A stretch of 9,276 nt of DNA from Bacillota bacterium (GTDB taxonomy: Bacteria; Bacillota; Sulfobacillia; Sulfobacillales; Sulfobacillaceae): assembly GCA_021820675.1 (NCBI GenBank), contig JAKADI010000035.1, positions 1-9,276 of the forward strand, read 5' to 3'. Every line of letters begins with the position of its first letter. Within the stretch, counting starts at the first letter, position 1. The notes beneath the pieces were generated by a model that was given only the letters and a program-made list of their open reading frames with translations, was not told the DNA's origin and ran no database searches. Below, one piece after another: positions 1-5,650 of the stretch. The position numbers were made by a program, and so were the translations under genes.

Positions 1-168
1 CGTGGTGGACGTCGTGCCACAGTCCGGAGGAGCTATAATTTCAGGAAGCTGATTTGGAAAGTGGACACCATTTGTGGTGACGACGAGCATGATGACGGGA
101 TCCCCTCGTGGTTGGTCCTCATCCCAGATTGAGTTGGGAACAGGGTATTCGTGGTCGGTGGAGAGCAT
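1..168 (-). CDS. Possible 5' end of an unknown protein, running off the left edge
   Basis: From an ATG at 168-166 the minus strand stays open for 56 codons to the window edge. The predicted peptide begins MLSTDHEYPVPNSIWDEDQP and later has a hydrophobic stretch VIMLVVTT. Many codons end in C, which is compatible with real coding. Against it, there is no Shine-Dalgarno sequence before the ATG, and an in-frame TGA lies only a few codons further upstream. I do not recognise the family. It may be the start of a real gene, a gene remnant or chance. Confidence 0.25.
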   Translation of the reverse strand, partial: MLSTDHEYPVPNSIWDEDQPRGDPVIMLVVTTNGVHFPNQLPEIIAPPDCGTTSTT

Positions 169-490
169 GCGGGCAAAAACATCTCATGACAACAATGCCG
201 TCACTACGCCGATGGTTTCATTATGCGATGGGACCGCCCTTATCAGGAAACCTATGCACCCTATCGGATGAAGTCGGGACTTGCCTGTGGCAAATTGGTT
301 ATTCAGAGAATGCCGTAATGCAGTTGTTACTGCGGAAAATTGAACAGGACATTTCATGCCTAATCGTAAAAAAAGCAAAAAATTAATCGAGAGTGGTAGG
401 ATTTTTGCTTTTAACGTCGAAGATTATTTATCAGAATGTCAGTTCTTTGCTGCTGACCTAAATGGAATGAACTACATCATAATCTATTTT
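169..490. other. Intergenic stretch without a recognisable gene
   Basis: Short frames exist on both strands, but none combines a ribosome binding site with a recognisable protein. The only structure I see is an AT-rich 11-bp inverted repeat (AAAAGCAAAAA at 371-381 against TTTTTGCTTTT at 402-412). If real, it would put a T-run after the stem on the minus strand. A plus-strand transcript must begin somewhere in or before this stretch if the terminator at 492-528 is functional, but I found no convincing promoter. Confidence 0.4.
371..412. repeat. AT-rich inverted repeat (11-bp arms)
   Basis: The arms AAAAGCAAAAA (371-381) and TTTTTGCTTTT (402-412) are perfect reverse complements separated by 20 nt. 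Read on the minus strand, the second arm runs into a T-tract, so it could weakly terminate leftward transcription. The stem is almost all A-T pairs, and the flanking DNA is A/T-rich, so chance is a serious alternative. Confidence 0.3.
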
Positions 491-491
491 T

Positions 492-528
492 GCCCAGGTT
501 ACTGGAGAACCTGGGCTATATTTTTTGC
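492..528 (+). terminator. Rho-independent terminator or attenuator upstream of the flippase-like gene
   Basis: GCCCAGGTT (492-500) and AACCTGGGC (508-516) form a perfect 9-bp stem with a 7-nt loop, followed by TATATTTTTTGC. This is a textbook intrinsic terminator on the plus strand. It lies about 70 nt before the start codon at 599. It therefore either ends an unidentified transcript from the left or acts as an attenuator in the leader of the flippase-synthetase operon. Confidence 0.8.
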
Positions 529-585
529 TCAAAAAGTCAGAATGTAAATGTAAAACATGCCTAAAGGCTGGGTCGACGGAATCGT

Positions 586-594
586 TAAGGAGGG
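586..594 (+). promoter_or_regulatory. Strong ribosome binding site that sets the flippase-like start
   Basis: TAAGGAGGG lies 4 nt before the ATG at 599. It supports that start over the upstream in-frame ATG at 557, which has no comparable site. Confidence 0.85.
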
Positions 595-598
595 CCCT

Positions 599-1798
599 AT
601 GGCCAAGTTCAGAGCCTTTTGGAAAGACAACATTATCTTTGGATGCGCGACACTTCTATCGGGACTCTTTAATTATCTTTACCATGTTGTCCTGGCTCAT
701 GTTCTAGGGCCGCGACTTTATGGAGATTTAGCGACATTTTTGAATGTCACCAGTTTCATTGTGATTCCAGCTTCTGTCATTGTGCTCGTATATACCCGAA
801 TGGGTCAATCTCCGTCGAAATTTGCTTATATTCAGTCGATTGGACTATGGGCGGGTGGATTGGGTCTATGGTTACTCGTCTGGCTTATGAAAGGGACTTT
901 GGCGCGAACATTCCATGTAAATACAACCTTGCTCATTGTTTATACAGCTGAGGTAGTACCTAGCATGGCCTTGGCTGCGAACGTGGGCATGTTGCAACGA
1001 AGTCGATGGTATTTGTGGGTGGGGTTATTGGGGGTTTTGAACACGGGTTTTCGGGTGCTTGCAGCTGCAAGCGCTTTGTGGAGCGAATACCGGCTCATGG
1101 CCGTAGGTCTGTTAGAGGGTATTGCTGCATGGGTAACATGGTTTGTTAGCAAGCTGATTGCCACACATGTCGCTTTAACAGGAGAGCGAACATCGTCAAG
1201 GGTGGTACTGGGAACGGCTGTTGTGGGAATTATCAACATCTTATTTGCTTTGGTTGATGGGTTAGCTGCCAAATATGCTTTATCTCCAGTCATTGCCGGC
1301 CAATACACAGGATTGGCCACTTTGGGTCACAGTTTACAATTCGTATCGGGTAGCCTGGGCACCGTTATGTTGACGGCGATATTGAGTGATCCCCGGTACC
1401 GCTATCGCTTTTTACTTATGACCTTGGTTGTTTACAGTATCTTGGCCGGTATTGGGGAATGGCTGTTTATCGCTTACCCTAAACTCTTGGTGTTAACCGT
1501 ACTGGGCAAAGGATTTCTCGAGCTTGTGCCTTGGTTGGGTTTTTATGGATGGGGAATGATATGTCTTGGCCTACTCAATATTGTGATGCTCTATTCTGTT
1601 GCCCGACGACGGTGGGAAGTGGTATTTACCGCGGGAGGAGGATTGCTATACTGGACCTGGGCCCTTATTCAGGACCATTCTTTGGCAGGGTTTGTAATAT
1701 CGACGACACACATTATGTTCGTTATTATGTGTCTAACAGTAACAGCATTGGCCGTTACTCAGATTTTTGGGACGCGGGTAGTCCGTCCTCAGAATTAG
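599..1798 (+). CDS. Polytopic membrane protein resembling MATE/Wzx-type flippases (MOP superfamily)
   Basis: This 399-residue protein is almost entirely hydrophobic, with about 12 likely membrane segments (roughly residues 11-33, 45-65, 78-98, 108-128, 138-158, 168-190, 202-222, 240-262, 271-293, 300-320, 325-344 and 371-391). The N-terminal pattern, a membrane helix followed by VLAHVLGPRLYGDLATF, matches the L-G-P-x-x-Y-G signature of polysaccharide or lipid-linked-sugar exporters of the MOP superfamily. The likely role is moving a lipid-linked or amphipathic substrate across the cytoplasmic membrane; the substrate is unknown. I chose the ATG at 599 over the in-frame ATG at 557 because a strong TAAGGAGGG (586-594) sits 4-6 nt upstream of 599, inside the longer frame. 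It is probably co-transcribed with the acyl-CoA synthetase that starts 35 nt after its stop. Family confidence is moderate; the membrane nature is certain. Confidence 0.75.
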   Translation: MAKFRAFWKDNIIFGCATLLSGLFNYLYHVVLAHVLGPRLYGDLATFLNVTSFIVIPASVIVLVYTRMGQSPSKFAYIQSIGLWAGGLGLWLLVWLMKGTLARTFHVNTTLLIVYTAEVVPSMALAANVGMLQRSRWYLWVGLLGVLNTGFRVLAAASALWSEYRLMAVGLLEGIAAWVTWFVSKLIATHVALTGERTSSRVVLGTAVVGIINILFALVDGLAAKYALSPVIAGQYTGLATLGHSLQFVSGSLGTVMLTAILSDPRYRYRFLLMTLVVYSILAGIGEWLFIAYPKLLVLTVLGKGFLELVPWLGFYGWGMICLGLLNIVMLYSVARRRWEVVFTAGGGLLYWTWALIQDHSLAGFVISTTHIMFVIMCLTVTALAVTQIFGTRVVRPQN

Positions 1799-1833
1799 AG
1801 CATTCCTTAATCCAGAAGGCAGGCGATGACATT

Positions 1834-3357
1834 GTGTTAACTGTAGGAGAGGCACTGCAGGGTGCTGCCGCTCGATATAAAGATAAAAAGGCGTTGATAT
1901 TCGGCGAGCAATCCCTGAGCTTCATCGATTTAGATCGCAGGACCAATCAAATTGCGCGAGCGTTATTGAACAAAGGTCTGGTTCAAGGTCACCGGGTTGG
2001 GCTTTTGCTGCCTAATGGCCTTGACATGGCCGAAGCCTACTTTGGACTCGCAAAAGCGGGAATGGTTGGGGTTCCAATTAATCTTCGCTGGTCGCAGGAC
2101 GAGATTCACTATGCGTTGATGGACAGCCAAATCAGTGTGATCGTGGCAGACAAAGATTTTAGGCCGGCTTTAACAGCGGTCGAGACCCATATTCCTGTGT
2201 ATTATACGCACTTAGGGGAAAAAGATCTATCCCACGGTTGGGATGCGCTCTTGGACTCGTCTGACGATGGCCCCCTGACGTTATCGATTAATGAAGAGGA
2301 TCCCTGGGTGATTGTGTACACCTCTGGAACAACGGGTAAACCTAAAGGGGCTGTGAGGAGTCATGTCAGCAACATCATGATTGCCTTGACGTTAGCGGCA
2401 GAATTGGGAATTTCTTCGGATGACATTGGCATGGCTGTCCTTCCCATGTTTCACGTGAACTCGTTGTGGGTCGTGACCTTATCGGTCATTATCGGTGCTA
2501 CCTGCGTGATTTACCCCCAACGGAGTATCCACCCTCAGTACATAGTCGATGAGATGAATAAGCATCATGTCACCTACAGCATGTTTGTTCCGACTCTCTT
2601 AAGCTTTTTGGCTGACGCCGTAGAATCTGGAAAGCTTGACGCTCAAACCTTGCGAGTCATACTTACCGCGTCCGCACCCTTGGACAGCACATTGCGAGAC
2701 CGCATTTTGGCGGGGTTCCCAACAGTTCGCCTTTATGACATCTATGGATCAACGGAATATGGCGCGTGTACGGTTATACGGCATCGTCTCGACGGGCCTT
2801 TGGGATCGGTGGGGTACCCCATCGTAGGGCAAAGTCTTCGTATTCTTGATGAGCGGCACCACTCCGTACTGCCTGGACAAATCGGTGAAGTGTTCGTGAA
2901 AGGCCCCACATTGATGAAGGAATACTTCAATAACCAGTCAGCGACGCAAGCTAGTTTTACCCATGACGGTTATCTGACTGTGGGTGATATGGGATATCTC
3001 TCAGAAGATGGCCTGCTATACCTTGTGGACCGAAAACAAGACATGATTATTACCTCGGGAGAAAACGTCTATCCTGTCGAGGTAGAAGGGGTGTTGTCCC
3101 GTAGCCCAGATGTGGGTATGGCGACCGTTTTCGGGGTTCCTGATCCCAGACGAGGCGAGCGAGTGGTCGCTGTGGTTGTTCCCCGAGCCAATCATCGGGT
3201 GGATGTCGAACACTTGCATCAATTGGTCAAGGCCCACCTGGCCGATTACAAACGCCCCTACATAATTGACGTGATTGATTCACTTCCTATAGGACCGTCG
3301 GGAAAGGTCATTCGGCGTTTAGCCAAAGAACAATGGCTTCAACAGAATTCTCGTTAA
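1834..3357 (+). CDS. AMP-forming acyl-CoA synthetase (fatty acid/carboxylic acid-CoA ligase family)
   Basis: A 507-residue ANL-superfamily adenylating enzyme. It activates a carboxylic acid with ATP to an acyl-adenylate and then transfers it to CoA. All core motifs are present: phosphate-binding loop YTSGTTGKPKG (162-172), aromatic motif YGSTEYG (304-310), ATP-ribose aspartate in GD (384-385), hinge region DRK (399-401), GENVYPVEVE (409-418), and C-terminal GPSGK with the catalytic lysine at about 491. The length is normal for the family. The frame is open upstream inside the flippase gene, but the family N-terminus (LTVGEALQGAAARYKDKKALIFG) begins at the GTG at 1834. The upstream purine-rich GAAGGCAGG (1815-1823) is only a modest ribosome binding site. 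The acyl specificity cannot be read from sequence; medium- or long-chain acids are the default guess. With the upstream gene it forms a likely two-gene operon. Confidence 0.9.
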   Translation: MLTVGEALQGAAARYKDKKALIFGEQSLSFIDLDRRTNQIARALLNKGLVQGHRVGLLLPNGLDMAEAYFGLAKAGMVGVPINLRWSQDEIHYALMDSQISVIVADKDFRPALTAVETHIPVYYTHLGEKDLSHGWDALLDSSDDGPLTLSINEEDPWVIVYTSGTTGKPKGAVRSHVSNIMIALTLAAELGISSDDIGMAVLPMFHVNSLWVVTLSVIIGATCVIYPQRSIHPQYIVDEMNKHHVTYSMFVPTLLSFLADAVESGKLDAQTLRVILTASAPLDSTLRDRILAGFPTVRLYDIYGSTEYGACTVIRHRLDGPLGSVGYPIVGQSLRILDERHHSVLPGQIGEVFVKGPTLMKEYFNNQSATQASFTHDGYLTVGDMGYLSEDGLLYLVDRKQDMIITSGENVYPVEVEGVLSRSPDVGMATVFGVPDPRRGERVVAVVVPRANHRVDVEHLHQLVKAHLADYKRPYIIDVIDSLPIGPSGKVIRRLAKEQWLQQNSR

Positions 3358-3636
3358 AATCATACGGTAACAGAATCGGATATAAGGCTCAGGCAAATAT
3401 ACCTTCCAGAAGGAATACCCGAATGTTGTTGTTTATTGGCCATTTTCAGGGCGATTTGATTGCGCGGAGGTAACGAATTTTTTCTCCGCGGGAACTCAAT
3501 GGAAACCTGATGAATCTAAGTATTGAGGTCTGAAAAATTTCGCTCTCTGTGGTTTTCTTTGATGCCGTCGAATTTTAACGGGCCATGTGGCCATTGGCCG
3601 CATATGAGGGCTAGGTATTAATCTGGAGGTCTCTTT
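3358..3636. other. Intergenic region after the acyl-CoA synthetase
   Basis: I see no protein-coding frame with start signals here. It contains a possible hairpin (see 3463-3490) and GGCC-rich partial palindromes near 3582-3600. There is no canonical terminator directly after the synthetase stop. Confidence 0.5.
3463..3490. repeat. GC-rich inverted repeat with T-rich loop
   Basis: CGCGGAG (3463-3469) pairs perfectly with CTCCGCG (3484-3490) around a 14-nt loop that ends in TTTTTT. The T-run is in the loop, not after the stem, so this is not a normal intrinsic terminator. It could be an RNA stem-loop or an operator-like palindrome; its role is unknown. Confidence 0.35.
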
Positions 3637-3711
3637 ATGTATAACAATGTCTACCGCTTAGCCGAACCGAAAGGACGCGAAGTGCCATCCTATTTTGATG
3701 GTGCCCGATGA
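3637..3711 (+). CDS. Small ORF (24 codons) with a perfect ribosome binding site; leader peptide or truncated gene start
   Basis: GGAGGT (3625-3630) lies 6 nt before ATG 3637, an ideal Shine-Dalgarno arrangement. The frame encodes 24 residues beginning MYNNVYRLAEPKGREVPSYF and ends at TGA 3709-3711. It has no hydrophobic segment and no clear run of one amino acid as in classical attenuator leaders, although three of its residues are tyrosine. Its end lies inside a possible terminator fold (3660-3736), immediately before the promoter proposed for the methyltransferase. It may be a regulatory leader peptide, an independent small protein, or the 5' remnant of a larger gene. I do not recognise it. 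Confidence 0.4.
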   Translation: MYNNVYRLAEPKGREVPSYFDGAR

Positions 3712-3736
3712 TTAATATCGTTTGATTCGGCTTTTT
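3660..3736 (+). terminator. Possible two-stem terminator over the end of the small ORF
   Basis: AGCCGAA (3660-3666) pairs with TTCGGCT (3726-3732), which runs into TTTTT. Inside this outer stem, GTGCCATC (3682-3689) and GATGGTGC (3697-3704) form an 8-bp hairpin with two G-U pairs and a 7-nt loop. The outer stem spans 59 nt, longer than usual for an intrinsic terminator, so confidence is limited. Confidence 0.35.
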
Positions 3737-3762
3737 ACTTTAATTATTTGTGTTCTGATAAT
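3734..3762 (+). promoter_or_regulatory. Predicted sigma-A-type promoter for the DNA methyltransferase
   Basis: TTTACT (3734-3739) and GATAAT (3757-3762) are separated by exactly 17 nt and match the -35 and -10 consensus at 4/6 and 5/6 positions. Transcription would begin near 3769, leaving a leader of about 57 nt before ATG 3826. The -35 box overlaps the T-tract of the possible terminator, so the methyltransferase would have its own promoter, separate from the small ORF. Confidence 0.5.
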
Positions 3763-3825
3763 AAAACGGAAGAGCGCTCCATTTGCTACTATGGAAAAAA
3801 ATACGCTCGTGGCGGCCAGAAACGG

Positions 3826-5115
3826 ATGGTACTCATGTTGACTCCTCCTTCATTACTTGCTCAACCGGAGAATTGGGATTTTCGCGATGCGGATACCAAA
3901 GAAGGTACGCATGTCATCCATTCGTACCCAGCTATGATGATTCCACAATTTGCACGGGGGCTCATCGCTCGATTACGCCACCAGAAACCAGAAGCGCAAT
4001 CGTTACTCGACCCTTTTTGTGGGGCCGGGACGGTATTGGTGGAAGCCGCGCGCCAAGGACTGGCGCCGTGGGGCAATGACTTGAATCCATTAGCCTTGCG
4101 CATTGCGCGGGTCCGTACCACGCCGGTCGACGCAGACGTGCTTGGGTCTGAGATCGCGCACTTGCTTGACTCCTTGACTCCGGCCCACTTGTTTGCATGG
4201 GACGGTAAGGTGCCTGAATTCGCCGGGCGAGACTTCTGGTTCAAGGCAGAGATTAGCCGGGCATTGACCTTCATTCAGGAAAAGATCGCCGTCCTACTCA
4301 ACCCTGATGTCCGTGCTCTGGCGGAAATGGCTTTTAGTGAAACCGTACGGTTAGTCTCCAACACTCGCAATGGGGAATTCAAACTCTACCGGATCCCGAC
4401 GGACAAACTCGACAGGTTTCATCCTGATGTTCTGCACACCTTTCAGCAAATCCTCACTCGCTATCAAGCAGGATTGCAGGCGTTCGATGCTGAACTGCGG
4501 GTCGCGGCAGCACCAACGAGAATTGTTTACGGAGATACCTGTAACCTGACGAATGTTCCGAATCGATTTTTTGATTTGATGGTCACCTCGCCGCCCTACG
4601 GCGATTCGAGGACTACTGTCGCTTACGGACAATTTTCCCGGCTCTCGTTGGAATGGCTCGGGTTGCCCCCGGACGAGGCTCGCACTGTGGACCGGCAGCT
4701 GCTCGGTGGGCGGTTTCCGGTTGAATCTACGCCAGCTACCATTCCCTCAGCCGCGGTACAATCGGGAGTGGCTGCCATTGCTGAACAAGATCCAGTGCGG
4801 GCCCGCGAAGTAGAAGGATTCTATCGAGACTTAGACCGCGCCATCGGCTCTATTACGCAAAAGCTCAAACCCGGGGCAATGTGTGCCTGGGTGGTGGCTA
4901 ACCGGACCGTTAAACGCGTCGAGCTGGCGACCAACACTATTATCGCGGAATTATCCAGTGCTCGAGGATACGAACTGGTGGAGGACTTGACCCGCAATAT
5001 TCCCAATAAGCGTATGCCGTTGGCAAACAGCCCTAGTAATGTGCCCGGGGATATCGGTGCCACCATGACCCAGGAACATATGCTTATTCTGCGCTACCAC
5101 GGTTCGCTAGCATGA
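3826..5115 (+). CDS. Site-specific DNA methyltransferase, N4-cytosine/N6-adenine class (TSPPY motif)
   Basis: This 429-residue protein carries an SAM-dependent amino-methyltransferase fold. The N-terminal HSYPAMMIPQF (from residue 32) resembles motif X. The SAM-binding motif DPFCGAGT is at 62-69, followed by GNDLNPLA. The catalytic motif IV, TSPPYG, is at 254-259. SPPY is typical of N4-cytosine methylases and DPPY/NPPY of N6-adenine ones, so N4-cytosine is the first guess. About 185 residues lie between motifs I and IV, including a conserved-looking VSNTRNGEFKLYRIP (177-191), which probably belongs to target recognition. The order X-I-TRD-IV is alpha-like. The start is uncertain: ATGs at 3826 and 3835 both lack a strong ribosome binding site, and a TTG at 3748 is in frame but would overlap the promoter. 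No restriction endonuclease is adjacent, so it may be an orphan or a remnant of a restriction-modification pair. Its G+C is visibly higher than that of the flanking DNA, suggesting transfer. An RNA-methylating (Trm11-like) role is a weaker alternative. Confidence 0.85.
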   Translation: MVLMLTPPSLLAQPENWDFRDADTKEGTHVIHSYPAMMIPQFARGLIARLRHQKPEAQSLLDPFCGAGTVLVEAARQGLAPWGNDLNPLALRIARVRTTPVDADVLGSEIAHLLDSLTPAHLFAWDGKVPEFAGRDFWFKAEISRALTFIQEKIAVLLNPDVRALAEMAFSETVRLVSNTRNGEFKLYRIPTDKLDRFHPDVLHTFQQILTRYQAGLQAFDAELRVAAAPTRIVYGDTCNLTNVPNRFFDLMVTSPPYGDSRTTVAYGQFSRLSLEWLGLPPDEARTVDRQLLGGRFPVESTPATIPSAAVQSGVAAIAEQDPVRAREVEGFYRDLDRAIGSITQKLKPGAMCAWVVANRTVKRVELATNTIIAELSSARGYELVEDLTRNIPNKRMPLANSPSNVPGDIGATMTQEHMLILRYHGSLA

Positions 5116-5171
5116 TCCGCTTCCTATGTCCTAACCACGGGGTGTCCCAGGGACTCTTGGCAGGAAAATAA
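5112..5171 (+). CDS. Tiny ORF overlapping the methyltransferase stop by ATGA; possible decayed downstream gene
   Basis: An ATG at 5112 shares the sequence ATGA with the methyltransferase stop, the classic geometry for translational coupling. The frame encodes 19 residues (MIRFLCPNHGVSQGLLAGK) and stops at 5169-5171. There is no ribosome binding site, and the 3' half lies inside a strong stem-loop. It could be the stump of a partner gene or pure chance. Confidence 0.15.
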   Translation: MIRFLCPNHGVSQGLLAGK

Positions 5172-5193
5172 ACCGATGCCCCATCCCGTGGTT
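5133..5193. repeat. Large stem-loop with a perfect 9-bp closing stem
   Basis: AACCACGGG (5133-5141) is the exact reverse complement of CCCGTGGTT (5185-5193). Inside is a second small palindrome, GTCCC-A-GGGAC (5144-5154), and GGGG/CCCC pairing (5139-5142 with 5179-5182) is an alternative to part of the closing stem. It lies 17 nt after the methyltransferase stop. No T-run follows, so it is not a canonical intrinsic terminator. It may protect the mRNA 3' end, be a structured RNA, or be a mobile-element end. Confidence 0.5.
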
Positions 5194-5333
5194 TCATGGC
5201 CCCCTGACACGACTTGCCGGGCATGAGTCTTAGTGGAGAATTGGCTGATATCGTGGTACCACTTAGCTTGCGTGGCTCAGAAACTTTCAAACCCAAATGT
5301 GAGATACCCCCACTCTTGGACCAAATCTACGAT

Positions 5334-5371
5334 CTCCAAAAATTGCGTTTGGTGATATAGTGATTTTGGAG
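5334..5371. repeat. 8-bp inverted repeat
   Basis: CTCCAAAA (5334-5341) pairs with TTTTGGAG (5364-5371) across a 22-nt loop. On the plus strand it is followed by AAATTTTCTT. A weak terminator-like role is possible, but chance is plausible in this A/T-rich stretch. Confidence 0.3.
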
Positions 5372-5438
5372 AAATTTTCTTGATCCCATCGGCCTGTGTT
5401 GACGATTAGAAATTTGGGGCGTTTTGCATAGAGGATGG

Positions 5439-5464
5439 GTGCTGTGTAGACCGCACGTTTTTTT
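5439..5464 (+). terminator. Weak terminator-like hairpin with T-run
   Basis: GTGC (5439-5442) pairs with GCAC (5453-5456), and a run of seven T follows (5458-5464). The stem is only 4 bp. If it works, it would end the plus-strand methyltransferase transcript. Confidence 0.2.
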
Positions 5465-5502
5465 ACAGTTTAACTCGGCACACTTTCCCGTTGCGCCTTC
5501 CG

Positions 5503-5527
5503 TCCACGCTGTGGCGCACAGTGTGGA
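5503..5527. repeat. Strong 11-bp stem-loop between convergent genes
   Basis: TCCACGCTGTG (5503-5513) pairs with CACAGTGTGGA (5517-5527) around the 3-nt loop GCG, with one G-U pair. On the plus strand a short TTTTT follows at 5538-5542; on the minus strand there is no T-run. It could stop transcription from the plus side or protect mRNA ends. An upstream TGCGCC (5492-5497) can also pair with GGCGCA (5513-5518), which competes with this stem. Confidence 0.55.
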
Positions 5528-5650
5528 GTTTCGAAGGTTTTTCGTGAATAACTAGAGATATGAAAACACCGGCTTTGCAAAATACCTGATGTTGTTGAAC
5601 GCTTCATCCAAGTCATGTCTGGAGAGCATGTCGTCTTTCCCCATATATGA

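Larger units (their letters stand above)
5116..5650. other. Non-coding stretch between convergent genes
   Basis: About 535 bases separate the methyltransferase stop from the stop of the minus-strand transsulfuration gene. I found no reading frame with start signals or a recognisable protein. It holds stem-loops at 5133-5193, 5334-5371 and 5503-5527, plus a weak terminator-like GTGC/GCAC hairpin followed by TTTTTTT (5439-5464). It is longer than a normal convergent spacer and may contain the remains of lost DNA. Confidence 0.5.

Noticed and set aside
34..39. TATAAT hexamer on the plus strand
   Set aside because: No -35-like sequence lies 16-18 nt upstream (the position holds GTCGTG), and no gene follows within a sensible distance.
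356..547. 63-codon plus-strand frame (MPNRKKSKK...)
   Set aside because: It has only a weak AGGA before its start and runs straight through the intrinsic terminator at 492-528, so it is unlikely to be a real gene.
525..554. Possible promoter TTGCTC with TGTAAA for the flippase-like gene
   Set aside because: The -35 and -10 matches are poor (3/6 and 4/6), with an 18-nt spacer; not strong enough to list.
557..598. Upstream ATG of the flippase-like gene
   Set aside because: The strong ribosome binding site lies after it and fits ATG 599.
1531..1833. Long upstream extension of the acyl-CoA synthetase
   Set aside because: It overlaps the flippase-like gene in another frame, and family similarity begins only at about the GTG at 1834.
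3597..3621. Promoter-like TTGGCC and TATTAA before the small ORF
   Set aside because: Transcription would begin inside the ribosome binding site, leaving no usable leader.
3748..3825. TTG start for the methyltransferase
   Set aside because: No ribosome binding site, the segment overlaps the predicted promoter, and it resembles no methyltransferase N-terminus.
3861..4274. 137-codon minus-strand frame inside the methyltransferase
   Set aside because: Antisense shadow of a well-supported gene, with no recognisable protein or start signals.
5084..5296. 70-codon minus-strand frame that might be a transposase remnant
   Set aside because: It covers the stem-loop and the end of the methyltransferase, lacks a ribosome binding site, and shows no transposase motif I can identify.
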